Assembly: GCF_900105195.1 (NCBI RefSeq)
Contig: NZ_FNRX01000002.1
Coordinates: 2,790,001 to 2,854,000 of the forward strand
Length of the DNA stretch: 64,000 bases
Source of the DNA: Rhodococcus pyridinivorans
GTDB lineage: Bacteria; Actinomycetota; Actinomycetes; Mycobacteriales; Mycobacteriaceae
Direction of reading: 5' to 3'
The notes beneath the pieces are model-generated. The model searched no databases and was not told the origin of the DNA. It was given only the letters and a program-made list of their open reading frames with translations. This document shows positions 28,988 to 37,443 of the stretch, one piece after another. Numbering within the stretch: position 1 is the stretch's first letter; every line of letters begins with the position of its first letter. The translations under genes were made by a program, and so were the position numbers.

Positions 28988-29306
28988 GTGCTGGTAGGTG
29001 TGCTGGCCACAGTCCTCGGTTGTCTGCTCCATACGTGGGCAGCCGTGGCAGCCGCTCGACTGAATTTCGGCTCTCGGTTTCCTTATCTGTGGGGCATGTA
29101 TCCGGTGCGTCCGACGCGTCGGGTCAAGCGCGCTCAGACAGCAGGGTGGCTGCTCAGCATTGTCGGTGCGTTCGGTGTCGCGAGGCGTTGTGGAATACGG
29201 CCCCTGGACGGAGTCTCGACGCCGTCCTCTCCATACTCGTCGTGGTCAACGCAGGTCCGAATCTCGTCACGACAGTCATTCATAACCGCACTGTTCCCCA
29301 ACCTTG
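28988..29306 (+). pseudogene. Small membrane protein gene with probable frameshift
   Basis: GTG 28988 follows a good GGAAGGAGG site. The first frame gives a two-helix membrane protein (LVGVLATVLGCLLHTWAAVAAARL and GWLLSIVGAFGVA). Near 29180 the hydrophobic pattern moves to another frame (EALWNTAPGRSLDAVLSILVVVNAGP...), which ends at TGA 29306 with HNRTVPQP. Joined, they make a sensible ~105-aa protein; unjoined, the first frame runs into a non-membrane, low-quality tail to 29464. This is either a true frameshift or an assembly indel. Function unknown. Confidence 0.45.
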
Positions 29307-29327
29307 AGCAGTGGCGGTATCGTCTGT

Positions 29328-29412
29328 CGGGAACTTTCGCTCACGAATATTCAACATTCCCACAGACATCCGGCTGGTCCTGCAAGGTCGTGGACGCGAT
29401 CGAGCGCTCCGA
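29328..29412 (+). repeat. Short degenerate repeat, copy 1
   Basis: Resembles 33926-34000 in the same orientation (core CTGGTxCTGCAA followed by TGGACGCGATCG). In one frame the two read QTSGWSCKVVDAIERS and QTCPWFCKVMDAIGRS. Probably the debris of a common element; no terminal repeats or transposase nearby. Confidence 0.4.
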
Positions 29413-29562
29413 GACGGGCTGGACACGGACAAACGTCTACCTCGGGGTGCACGAGCGACGATGACCCTAGTCTCGGAAAGGTGCCTTTCGGAGAACTGGT
29501 CGCTCCGCCTCTGGGGCGGTAGGTGGACCCCTACCCGCAACGTCGCTGCTGAGGGGATCCCT

Positions 29563-29967
29563 GTGACTTTCCGAGACACGTCTCGACACCGATATCGGCC
29601 GGGGATCGTTCGGGTGTTCGCGCTGGCAGGTGTCGCCGTCGGCCTGATCTTGTATGTCGCTGCCTTCTTCATCACCGCACCGACCGAGGTGTGCATGACT
29701 CGACTGACATCGCACATGACCGGCTCCGAGGCAGTGGTAGCGACCTCAGCGAGCGCCGGCAAGCAGTGGGTGGGGATCGTCGCATCCCGCTGTCAGTGGA
29801 CGTTCGCGACCGGGCCCCACGCCGGTGCTTCCGTGTCCGAGCATGTCGTGGAATGGGGGCCGTCGGCATTGGCGATCGTTGGTCTTGTCGTCGCGGTGGC
29901 CGGCGTGGGGAGCTGGATGTGGTTCCGCACCAAGCACATAAATGTTGCGCGGACCGACCGCGGGTGA
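29563..29967 (+). CDS. Hypothetical membrane protein with two transmembrane helices
   Basis: 134 aa from GTG 29563, chosen because GAGGGG lies 6 nt upstream; an upstream ATG at 29461 is in frame but adds a non-conserved-looking stretch. Helix 1 (VRVFALAGVAVGLILYVAAFFI, about 18-39) and helix 2 (ALAIVGLVVAVAGVGSWMWF, about 105-124) bracket an extracytoplasmic loop with two cysteines (EVCMTRL, SRCQWTF) that could pair. No family recognised. It lies in a block of small, poorly conserved genes. Confidence 0.55.
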   Translation: MTFRDTSRHRYRPGIVRVFALAGVAVGLILYVAAFFITAPTEVCMTRLTSHMTGSEAVVATSASAGKQWVGIVASRCQWTFATGPHAGASVSEHVVEWGPSALAIVGLVVAVAGVGSWMWFRTKHINVARTDRG

Positions 29968-30186
29968 CGTCACATCACTATCACTCATATCCCCCGGACG
30001 AGGACGCCGCGCCGGCCTGGCTACGCGAGCACGAATGCGCGAGGCGAACGCTCACGTTCACCACGTCCAGCAACGTCGAGTATCGCCGTAGCTACCGGTA
30101 CCCGTAGGCTTCAGCGGCCATAAGGGGTCTCGACCGAGCACGTCGCCTACAAGCAACAGGACCGACGACGCGATCACTAATGCGGG

Positions 30187-30698
30187 CTACCGACAGTGCG
30201 GCCCGACCAAGGTGCATATCCAGGCTCTGCTGATCTTCCAGATGCCGTGCTCAGCCACGAGCGGGACGACGGCGCTGTTGCCGGGCGCGACGGTGATGGC
30301 CTGCGCAACGCCGCCGGGGGCACCGGTGCCGATCACCGAGACCGCCAGAGCCTGTGCACCATCCGATACGACAGTGGTGGCGCGCAATGTTGCTTCGCCG
30401 GTGTGCGCGACCTGCTGGACGGGATCGGGGGTGTCGAGGCTGGCGCTTTCGAACAGGCGCACTCGCGTATCCAGCTCCAGGTCGTAGTCGAACGCGGCAG
30501 CAAACATCTCGGTGACCTGCTCCGCGGACGGAATGCTGGAGGCGGGCAACTCGAGGGACGAATGCGCCGGTGGGAACGTTTCTGCAGACGTGGGGACATG
30601 CCCCTGGTGGCCGGCGCGCCCGGATCGGTGCTGCACCCACAGAGCGCCACGAGTGTGACAAGGGCGGCGGCGATGCTGTTCGGCAGACGTGCGGTCAT
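30187..30698 (-). pseudogene. Lipoprotein (MTB12-like) gene with probable frameshift
   Basis: ATG 30698 opens a lipoprotein signal (NSIAAALVTLVALCGCSTD, lipobox LVALCGC). After ...APATRG the frame leads to junk, while the other frame continues as HVPTSAETFPPAHSSLELP and a well-formed domain: SAEQVTEMFAAAFDYDLELDTRVRLFE ... GIWKISRAWICTLVG, ending at 30187. The domain resembles the low-molecular-weight antigen MTB12 type of secreted/lipoprotein (helix-beta, with a terminal WKISRA motif). The shift falls near 30594-30606, in a run of C/G. A real mutation or a sequencing indel cannot be told apart here. Confidence 0.55.
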
Positions 30699-30921
30699 GG
30701 CAGGGTCCTTGTCGCGGGTGGGCGGCGTCGAACAGGGGGTGAGACGACAGGATATCGATGCCGATCGAGCCGAGCTCAGCGTCGAGGCGGCCGATATCGC
30801 CCGGCAGCAGTTCGTTCAGCGGTGGGCTACGGCAGGGATACTGTCTGCGCAAGCGTCACATGGTGTGACGAGGTGACTGCGGCGCGATGAATCGACCAGC
30901 ACCCCGAGACCTCAAAGACGA

Positions 30922-31722
30922 CTAGGCTAAGCGCTTGATCCACCGCTCCGCTGCGAGTACCCGCAGGGTGGACGGATCGAGGATCGCCCGCCAATGATTG
31001 TCCGGATCACCGCTCGTCAAAGAGAACTCGAAGGAGAGAACCTGCCGTTCTTCACTGAGCGCGGCGAGGTACTCCGTGTAGCTTTCGCGCCCGTACACAT
31101 CCCAGTACTTCAGGGTACCCCGAGAGGGGCGCAGGGACCTGTTCTTGCGGACGCGTTGGGTATTGACGAGGGTCGTGACCGCGCGAAATCCCGCCCGGGC
31201 GCGGTACTCGAGCAGGCCCAGGCGGAACTCTTCGAGCGTTCCCGGCCATGGACCGTCTCCCATCGCGTCGACGATCTCCTCGACCTCGATCGTGCGTCCT
31301 GCGGTCCGGTGCGCTGCGGTGGGGTTGCTCGGTAGATTCCGTCCGGGCCGGCCGCGGTGAGGTGGTCCTCGACGTCGAGGTTGCTGATCCACAAAGTTGG
31401 CGACCACGTCCGAGACCGTGTGCGCTGCAATCGGCAATCTGTGCGGAGGACTGGTGGCGGTGACGAGGGTGAACGGGTGGTCCGTCTCGGTGAAGGTGGC
31501 CGCATCGGCGATGACGAAGAATCGGCATCCCGGGTCGTCTTCGTTGAGGCGGGCGAGGAGGTCGTCGATGTCCATGCCGTCGAACTCGGGGTCGTCGACG
31601 ATGGTCAGTGGATCGGTGCGTTCGGACTCCTCGCCGAGAGCTGTGTGCAGGACGTCGTTCCATGCCTGCTCATTGCTGTAGTCGAGCCGGAACAGCGGTA
31701 TATCGACGTCGGGGAAGGTCAT
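30922..31722 (-). CDS. DUF6924-like protein with C-terminal extension (internal double frameshift suspected)
   Basis: 266 aa as an open frame from ATG 31722. Residues 1-115 match the DUF6924 pattern: PLFRLDYSNEQAWNDV, TIVDDPEFDGMDIDDLLA, FFVIADAATFTETDHPFTLV, then HTVSDVVANFV. Just there (about 31391) the next family motif appears only in another frame: ISNLDVEDHLTAAGPDGIYRA, like the SIANMDFxxFxxAVxxDGVFRGF end of DUF6924. The original frame regains sense at RTIEVEEIVDAMGDGPW (about 31290) and carries on to a C-terminal ~120-aa part with YWDVYGRESYTEYLAALSEE. So either two compensating indels, or two adjacent genes with one indel. DUF6924 has no known activity; similar proteins often sit near polymorphic-toxin or immunity genes, but none is seen here. 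Confidence 0.6.
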   Translation of the reverse strand: MTFPDVDIPLFRLDYSNEQAWNDVLHTALGEESERTDPLTIVDDPEFDGMDIDDLLARLNEDDPGCRFFVIADAATFTETDHPFTLVTATSPPHRLPIAAHTVSDVVANFVDQQPRRRGPPHRGRPGRNLPSNPTAAHRTAGRTIEVEEIVDAMGDGPWPGTLEEFRLGLLEYRARAGFRAVTTLVNTQRVRKNRSLRPSRGTLKYWDVYGRESYTEYLAALSEERQVLSFEFSLTSGDPDNHWRAILDPSTLRVLAAERWIKRLA

Positions 31723-32016
31723 CGCTGTCTCCTATCGCAAGCAGACGAATGATGAGCATGTTGTGGAACGGTCGGCTTCGCGGCGCCGACCGTCGCTGTG
31801 AGGTGACGCCTACCGGTTCTATCAGCTTGTAGTTCGGATTCGCGGGCTGTGACCCGACACGGACTCGTGACGGCCGTGCCTCACGGTCGGTGTCGGTGTC
31901 GTTCTGCCCTCCGGTGTTGGGTAGCGTCGACGCGTCCGGGCCGCGAAGAGTCGGGGCAGGCCGGGTTCCGGCAGGGGGACGAGAGCAGAGGAGTCGACGT
32001 GCGAGGGGGAGCATCG

Positions 32017-33105
32017 ATGGGGCGGGTCCGGGCGAGGGTGGTTGCCGCGGCGGTGGCGGCGATGATGATCGCGTCTCTGGGCGGTGGGGTGGCGTCGGCG
32101 CAGGACCGCGACGTCGATCCGATCGTGGCCTCGCAGGGCTTGCTCGCTGATCCGGTCGCCCCGAACGGCTCGCGCATCGTCTCGAGTGAGATCGACGGCC
32201 AGTACCTGACGGTGCAGGTGTACTCGGCGGCGATGGACACGACCATCCCGGTGCGGGTGCAACGCCCCCACGATGCGTCCGAGCCGCGTCCGGTGCTGTA
32301 TCTGGTCAACGGTGCCGGGGGCGGCACCGATTCGGCGACGTGGTGGGCCAACACCGATGTCGGGGAGTTCCTGACCGGTCAGAATGTCAACGTGGTCATG
32401 CCCCTCGGCGGGGCGTTCTCCTACTACACCGACTGGAAACGCGAAGACCCGCAGCTCGGGAGGAACAAGTGGCAGACGTTCTTCCTCGACGAGCTGCCCC
32501 CACTGATCGACGCCGCATTGGACACCAACGGCGTGCAGGCCATCGCGGCGAACTCGATGACCGCCACGGCGGTGTTGCAGTATGCGATCGCCAAACCCGG
32601 CTTCTATTCGGCGGTGGCCGGGTACAGCGGATGCGCCCAGACTTCCGATCCGATCGGCCGCGAGTTCGTCAAGCTGGTCGTCGAGACCTGGGGCGGCGGC
32701 GATGTGCGCAATATGTACGGCGAGGACGATGATCCGGCGTGGGTGGCCAATGATCCGGTGGTCAACGCCGAAGGGTTGCGCGGCACGCGTCTGTTCATCT
32801 CGGATGCGACGGGTCTGCCCGGTCCGCACGACACCCTCGGCAACGAGTTCACCATCGGGGAGCAGGACGCAGCCCTCGACCAGCAAGGGCTGGCGTTGGC
32901 CAATCAGGTCGTCGTCGGCGGGGTGATCGAAGCGGCCGTGCACTGGTGCACCACCAACTTGCAGACCCGCCTCAACGAGCTCGACATTCCCGCGACGTTC
33001 GATCTGCAACCGGCCGGGACGCATTCGTGGGGATACTGGCAGGACGCCTTCCACCGGTCCTGGCCGCTGCTGGCCGAGGAACTGGGGTTGCCGCAGCCGC
33101 AATGA
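32017..33105 (+). CDS. Secreted mycolyltransferase/antigen 85-like esterase
   Basis: 362 aa from ATG 32017 (GAGGGGGAG upstream; GTG 31999, behind GAGGAG, is an alternative adding six residues). The signal peptide is clear: MGRVRARVVAAAVAAMMIASLGGGVASAQ. The mature alpha/beta hydrolase carries LYLVNGAGGGTDSATWW, NVVMPLGGAFSYYTDWKRE, a nucleophile region IAANSMTATAVLQYA corresponding to the GxSM of antigen 85, and a late HSWGYWQDAFH with the catalytic histidine. The family transfers mycolic acids onto trehalose or arabinogalactan; corynomycolyltransferases of this size are usual in Rhodococcus. The Gly before Ser is replaced (NSM). Its presence in an accessory island is a little unusual. Confidence 0.85.
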   Translation: MGRVRARVVAAAVAAMMIASLGGGVASAQDRDVDPIVASQGLLADPVAPNGSRIVSSEIDGQYLTVQVYSAAMDTTIPVRVQRPHDASEPRPVLYLVNGAGGGTDSATWWANTDVGEFLTGQNVNVVMPLGGAFSYYTDWKREDPQLGRNKWQTFFLDELPPLIDAALDTNGVQAIAANSMTATAVLQYAIAKPGFYSAVAGYSGCAQTSDPIGREFVKLVVETWGGGDVRNMYGEDDDPAWVANDPVVNAEGLRGTRLFISDATGLPGPHDTLGNEFTIGEQDAALDQQGLALANQVVVGGVIEAAVHWCTTNLQTRLNELDIPATFDLQPAGTHSWGYWQDAFHRSWPLLAEELGLPQPQ

Positions 33106-33212
33106 CCCCCCATTGCGTCACGGCTGCTCATACCTCCAGAGCAGCAGTCCGTTCAGTGGTGGGGCTGCTCCGGCGAGCGGTCGACCACGTGGGCGGGAAG
33201 TGACCATGTATT

Positions 33213-33684
33213 TCACTCGATTCGCGGGAAATCGACCCAGCCTCCTTCGCCGCCGGGAGTATCGGAACGCGGGTACGGATAGGGAGCCGGGTCCCCGTGA
33301 CGGTGCTCGAAACGGCGCCAATGTGTGGGTGACGGATCCGAGCGTCAACGTCAGCGGCTGTGGGGTGCTCGTCCATTCGCACAGCACCAGTGGACCGAGG
33401 CGGTGCACCGGGACGGCGGTGCCGTCGGCGAGCTGAGCTGCTGCCGCTGTCGGTGTGTTCAGCGCGCCGATCACCAGCCACCATGTCGGATCGGGGCTGT
33501 CTCCGGGCCAGACCTGCTGTTCGATCTCGTGCGGGAAACTCTCCGGATCGGTGGTGTACAGGACGGACACCGGTGACCAGTGTTCGTTCTCGATCGTGGA
33601 CGCGGGAGCGATGCGCATCATGTCGTCCTCCCGCCATTGGATCGACAGACCCGAACGCGGCAAGACCAGGGAGTAGAACTCCAT
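33213..33684 (-). CDS. Hypothetical protein with suspected C-terminal frameshift
   Basis: ATG 33684 opens MEFYSLVLPRSGLSIQWREDDMM and a soluble, acidic protein with PTWWLVIGALNTPTAAAAQL and LGPLVLCEWTSTPQPLTLTLGSVTHTLA. After THTLA (near 33310) the same frame runs through a low-quality arginine-rich tail to 33118, whereas the neighbouring frame gives RRFEHRHGDPAPYPYP and WVDFPRIE with a stop at 33213, a more protein-like ending. I therefore give the end as 33213, assuming a one-base shift. Family not recognised. Confidence 0.45.
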
Positions 33685-33925
33685 GCGTACACTCCCACAT
33701 GTGATCACGACGTGCAGTTGTGCCCACGGTAACCGACGCTTCCCGTGCCGGCGCGCCTCTCGACCTCTTCAACGCTCGCCGGAGTATCCGGCGGCAGGAC
33801 CGTCGTTTCTGAAACGGTCAGTTAAAGCGCCCCGTTCGGAACGTCGTTCTTGCCGTCTCGAATGGAGGCGCGGATCGGGCGAGCGACACAGCAGACTCGG
33901 GGTCGTCTACCGATGCTGAATGCCG

Positions 33926-34000
33926 TTGTCGCTACGAACAATATTTGTCAGACCTGCCCCTGGTTCTGCAAAGTTATGGACGCGATCGGCCGGTCTCCGG
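33926..34000 (+). repeat. Short degenerate repeat, copy 2
   Basis: Similar to 29328-29412 in the same orientation; shares the stretch TGGACGCGATCG and a flanking CGCTACGAACAATAT-like sequence. No function assigned. Confidence 0.4.
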
Positions 34001-34506
34001 CACCGTCCCGGTCCAGAAAACGCGCTCACCTTGGGTTTCGAGGCTGATGGTGCGTAATTGGCAATTAGCAGACTCGACTACGCACAAACCATGAGTGACT
34101 ACCTTCAGCCTGGCTCCAGTGTCCGGTTAGTCTGATTTTTAGGTCCGCGGAATGAGAGGCCGCACGAAATTTCCAGCAGGTCGACCTGGCGAAACGTCAC
34201 TCAATGTCAGCAGCAGGCCGCACGGAATGTCAGCAGCGTCCGGGGCAGGGGTCGGTGGTTGAGCTGGGGAGATGTCGAACGTATATGTCGCCGGTTGGTG
34301 ACATCTCCATGCTGCTTACCCGCTGACATTCTTGCGCGGCCTCTCACTGCGGTTTTCGGAAGCAAGCCGGACGGGCACTCTCGCCTCGCCCGCGCTCTGT
34401 CAATCTGCAGCGGCGTGTCCTGTCAGTCTTCGCTGCATCTCGACAGCGGGTGTAGGTTCTACGAATCAGTATCGGTTTCCGTATTCGTGTCGGTGAATCC
34501 CCCTCG

Positions 34507-34659
34507 GCGTTTCCCCAGTTCGGAGGTAGAGGCGCAGCGAGATGGGGACGCGCTGTCTGTGGACTTCGACAAGCTCGCGAGCATCCCTTCCCGGTATGAG
34601 CTTGGAACCGCGCAGGTCCCGAGCTGCACTTGCACTACTGACGACTTCAGCGAGAACCT
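34507..34659 (+). repeat. Degenerate ~150-bp direct repeat, left copy
   Basis: Collinear with 52338-52487 (shared GCGTTTCCCCAGTTC, GCGCAGCGAGA, TCGCGAG and CGAGAACCT blocks, roughly two thirds identical by eye, only a few indels). The two copies bracket the whole catabolic cluster and the IS. On the minus strand both have a weakly conserved reading (RDxREL ... PxSLRxY), so they may be remnants of one old gene. Confidence 0.65.
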
Positions 34660-34780
34660 CCATTGTCGACTCTCCCGTCCAGGAGTGTTTCTGGGGATCG
34701 GCTGCGGCCTTCAACTCGGTTGTTCGTGCAAGTTCGGAAGGCCTACCTGGGTTGTTCGCCAGATCAATCGCGAATCATAG

Positions 34781-34792
34781 ATTTGATCAAAT
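34781..34792. promoter_or_regulatory. ATTTGATCAAAT palindrome, distal site upstream of gdo1
   Basis: Exact 12-bp palindrome, 207 bp before the gdo1 start and 137 bp from the second copy. Identical to the three other sites in the cluster; probable operator of the local GntR regulator. Confidence 0.7.
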
Positions 34793-34917
34793 AATGTCGG
34801 TAGCGGGTTCTCGCCCGGGTCTCATTCCGCGAACCTAGCAGCTGAAGTGTCAGTTTCCAGAAATGGTTCTTTGCAGGAAGGGATGAACACCGCCATCCCG
34901 TCACAGAAGGGGTGGAA

Positions 34918-34929
34918 ATTTGATCAAAT
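34918..34929. promoter_or_regulatory. ATTTGATCAAAT palindrome, proximal site upstream of gdo1
   Basis: Exact copy ending 69 bp before ATG 34999, in the position of a promoter-blocking operator. The paired sites before gdo1 (137 bp apart) mirror the pair between gdo2 and the nitrilase (150 bp apart), suggesting looping or two divergent promoters. Confidence 0.75.
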
Positions 34930-34982
34930 CTTGGTAGTCTCGGCACATCCTCGCTGTCATCATCGAGCTGAACTCTCGTTGT

Positions 34983-36086
34983 GGAAGGAGTTGCTGATAT
35001 GAGGGAAGACATCCTCGGCCGGTCCCGCGTGGAGGACACCGACGAGCTGGTGCAGTTCTACCGCCGGCTCGAGACGATGGGCGCCGGAGCGTTGTGGACG
35101 GTGGCCAACGACATCGAGCCGTGGTATCCGCAACCGAAATCGGTGCCGATGCTGTGGCGCTATGAGCAGCTGCGACCGTCGGTGCTCGAATCGGCCTCGT
35201 TGGTCTCCGGTGACGATGCCGGCCGCCGGGTGGTGATGCTGGTCAACGACGGTCGCAAGGAGCTCAGTGCGGCCGTGGGTCTGCTCTACACCGGACTGCA
35301 GATCATGAACCCGGGCGAGTCGATGACCGCACACCGACACGCAGCCTCTGCCCTGCGGTTCGTCATCGAAGGTGAAGGAGCGTGGACGATCGTCGACGGC
35401 GACCGGCTCGAGGCCGGAGCGCGGGATTTCCTGATCACCCCCAGCGGCACCTGGCACGAACACGGCAACGATTCGGCCAGCTCACCGGTGATCTGGCAGG
35501 ACGGACTCGACATCCCCCTGGTCAACACACTCGACGCGAACTTCTACGCCGTGCATCCGGAGCTGCATCAGCAACCCGGAAAAGTCGTCAACACCTCGCT
35601 GCGCGAGTACGGGTCCGGGATCCTCACCCCCGCCGACCGCGGATGGAGCAAGCGTTACTCCCCGCTGCTGGCCTACCCGTGGGAGCGCACCTACGAGGCG
35701 TTGCTCGCCCGCGCGGAGGTCTCCGACGGATCACCGTACGACGGCATCATCATGGAGTACGTCAACCCGCTCACCGGCGGTTCGGTCATGCCGACGATGG
35801 GCGCGCACATGCAGCTGCTGCGTCCCGGTCAGGCCACGCTCGCGCATCGGCACACCGGGTCGGTGATCTATCACGTGGCCAAGGGCTGCGGTCATTCCAT
35901 CATCGGCGGGCAGCGGTTCGACTGGCAGGAAAACGACATCTTCTGCGTGCCCTCGTGGGCCTGGCACGAACACGCCAACGACGACGACCGCAACGATGCG
36001 TGCCTGTTCTCGTTCAACGACTTCCCCGTCATGCACGCACTCGACCTCTACCAAGAAGCCGCCTACACCGACAACCACGGACACCA
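34983..36086 (+). repeat. 1,104-bp perfect inverted repeat, left arm (gdo1)
   Basis: Identical to the reverse complement of 44752-45855: every reading frame of the two arms translates identically until the last codons of the gene. The identity starts at the ribosome binding site (GGAAGGAG) and stops inside the C-terminal codons, so promoters and gene tails differ. It encloses 8,665 bp. Confidence 0.97.
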
Positions 36087-36132
36087 AACCGTAGAAGACA
36101 CCCTCGAACCGGCGACGACGGTGCAGCAGTAA
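34999..36132 (+). CDS. Gentisate 1,2-dioxygenase family bicupin dioxygenase, copy 1
   Basis: 377 aa, ATG 34999 with GGAAGGAG. Two cupin domains: the first with TAHRHAASALRFVIEGEGAW (His pair near 111-113) and a distal WHEHGND, supplying the Fe(II) ligands; the second (about 275-345) with LAHRHTGSVIYHV and WHEHANDDD. The family opens the ring of gentisate to maleylpyruvate; relatives take salicylate, halogenated or nitro-salicylates or 1-hydroxy-2-naphthoate. The FAH hydrolase and maleate isomerase in the cluster fit the maleylpyruvate branch. The start of a plus-strand unit with the DLH fusion and the SDR. Its last 12 residues differ from copy 2. Gene symbol withheld because the ring substrate is uncertain. 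Confidence 0.88.
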   Translation: MREDILGRSRVEDTDELVQFYRRLETMGAGALWTVANDIEPWYPQPKSVPMLWRYEQLRPSVLESASLVSGDDAGRRVVMLVNDGRKELSAAVGLLYTGLQIMNPGESMTAHRHAASALRFVIEGEGAWTIVDGDRLEAGARDFLITPSGTWHEHGNDSASSPVIWQDGLDIPLVNTLDANFYAVHPELHQQPGKVVNTSLREYGSGILTPADRGWSKRYSPLLAYPWERTYEALLARAEVSDGSPYDGIIMEYVNPLTGGSVMPTMGAHMQLLRPGQATLAHRHTGSVIYHVAKGCGHSIIGGQRFDWQENDIFCVPSWAWHEHANDDDRNDACLFSFNDFPVMHALDLYQEAAYTDNHGHQTVEDTLEPATTVQQ

Positions 36133-36204
36133 GTACATCACCACCGTGGATGTAGTGCCCCGAGCACCGCAGACAACGGCCTCGAAGAAGGATCTGGAAC
36201 TTCC

Positions 36205-37443
36205 ATGGGTAAGTACATCGATATCGTTAAGGCCTCTGGCGAAACATTCGCCGCCTACCTCGCCGAACCTGAGCAGGGATCCGGACCCGGCCTGGTCTTG
36301 TTACAGGAGATCTTCGGAGTCAACGACTACATGCGCGAAACCGCCGAGCTGTACGCCCGAGAAGGCTACGTTGTGCTCGTGCCGGACCTGTTCTGGCGAT
36401 CCGAACAGCGCGTGGAACTGGGTTACGACGACGACGGCGTTGCCCGCGGACTGCAACTTCGAGATGCGCTCGACAACGACACCGCGATCGACGACATCGC
36501 CGATACCGTTCGCACCCTGCGTGCGTTCGACAATCAGGCCGGGGGGGTTGGCATCGTTGGATACTGCATGGGCGGGTTGCTGTCCTATCTATCGGCGGTA
36601 CGTCTCGACATCGACTGCGCGGTAAGTTATTACGGTGTCGGCGTACATGAGCACCTCGACGAGGCAAAGAACCTGCAGGTGCCGACCGCATTCCACCTGG
36701 CCGAGCTGGACGCATTCTGCCCCGAGCCGGCGCGAACCGCTATCCGTGCAGCGTTTACCGACAACGATCTTGTGCAGATCTACGACTACGACGGTGTAGA
36801 CCACGCGTTCGGCACGACCGGACGAGACGTATTCGATCCGGTTGCAGCCGACCTCGCTTACGCTCGAACACTGGCAGTGCTACGCAACACGATCGGCCCC
36901 CGATACGATCTCAACGCGATCTGGGACAATCACGTCTACCACGAATTCGTCACCCGCGATGTGCCCGCGACCATGGCGACGATGATCGACGAACCGTACG
37001 TCAACCACATCCCGACACTTACTGGCGGAGTGGGACAGAAGGATCTGTCCCGGTTCTATGCCTACCACTTCGTCCCTACCAATCCCTCCGACCTGAAGTC
37101 CATCACCCTGTCTCGTACCGTCGGTGCCAACCGGATTGTCGAAGAACAGCTGCTGTGCTTCACACATGATCGAGAGATGGATTGGCTTCTTCCCGGTATC
37201 CCGCCCACCGGCAAGTATGTGGAGATCCCCCTCGTGGCCATCGTCACCATCGAAGGCGACAAGCTTTGCAACGAACATATCTACTGGGATCAGGCCGGTG
37301 TGTTGGTGCAGATCGGCTTGCTGGAACCGACCGGACTTCCTGTGGCAGGAATCGAACAAGCACGCAAGCTGGTCGACAAGACTTTGCCGTCGAACGAGTT
37401 GATGGCGAAATGGTCCACCAGCGAGGGGAAGCCGATTTCGTGA
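36205..37443 (+). CDS. Dienelactone hydrolase fused to a SnoaL/NTF2-like domain
   Basis: 412 aa. Residues 1-225 are a dienelactone hydrolase with all expected residues at near-canonical positions: Glu35 (LQEIFG), Cys121 (GYCMGG), Asp169 and His200 (DHAFG). Residues ~235-400 form a SnoaL-like ester-cyclase/NTF2 fold (NAIWDNHVYHEFVTRD ... NEHIYWDQAGVLVQIG). Dienelactone hydrolases open lactones formed after ring cleavage. Next to a gentisate-type dioxygenase this could open the lactone that arises when 5-substituted salicylates are cleaved, an arrangement known for 5-nitro- and 5-chlorosalicylate pathways (inference). The second domain may bind the same ligand. The stop overlaps the next start (GTGA). 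Confidence 0.87.
   Translation: MGKYIDIVKASGETFAAYLAEPEQGSGPGLVLLQEIFGVNDYMRETAELYAREGYVVLVPDLFWRSEQRVELGYDDDGVARGLQLRDALDNDTAIDDIADTVRTLRAFDNQAGGVGIVGYCMGGLLSYLSAVRLDIDCAVSYYGVGVHEHLDEAKNLQVPTAFHLAELDAFCPEPARTAIRAAFTDNDLVQIYDYDGVDHAFGTTGRDVFDPVAADLAYARTLAVLRNTIGPRYDLNAIWDNHVYHEFVTRDVPATMATMIDEPYVNHIPTLTGGVGQKDLSRFYAYHFVPTNPSDLKSITLSRTVGANRIVEEQLLCFTHDREMDWLLPGIPPTGKYVEIPLVAIVTIEGDKLCNEHIYWDQAGVLVQIGLLEPTGLPVAGIEQARKLVDKTLPSNELMAKWSTSEGKPIS

Larger units (their letters stand above)
33709..34998. other. 1.3-kb stretch without a gene, left border of the catabolic cluster
   Basis: AT-richer than its surroundings. It holds copy 2 of the short degenerate repeat (33926-34000), a pair of direct ATGTCAGCAG motifs about 20 bp apart (near 34205 and 34226), the degenerate ~150-bp repeat at 34507-34659 and two ATTTGATCAAAT palindromes (34781, 34918). 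A 173-codon open frame (34259-34780) has no coding character. It looks like remains of mobile DNA followed by the gdo1 promoter. Confidence 0.5.

Noticed and set aside
34259..34780. 173-codon plus-strand frame before gdo1
   Set aside because: No ribosome site or recognisable composition; it overlaps the degenerate repeat shared with 52338-52487.
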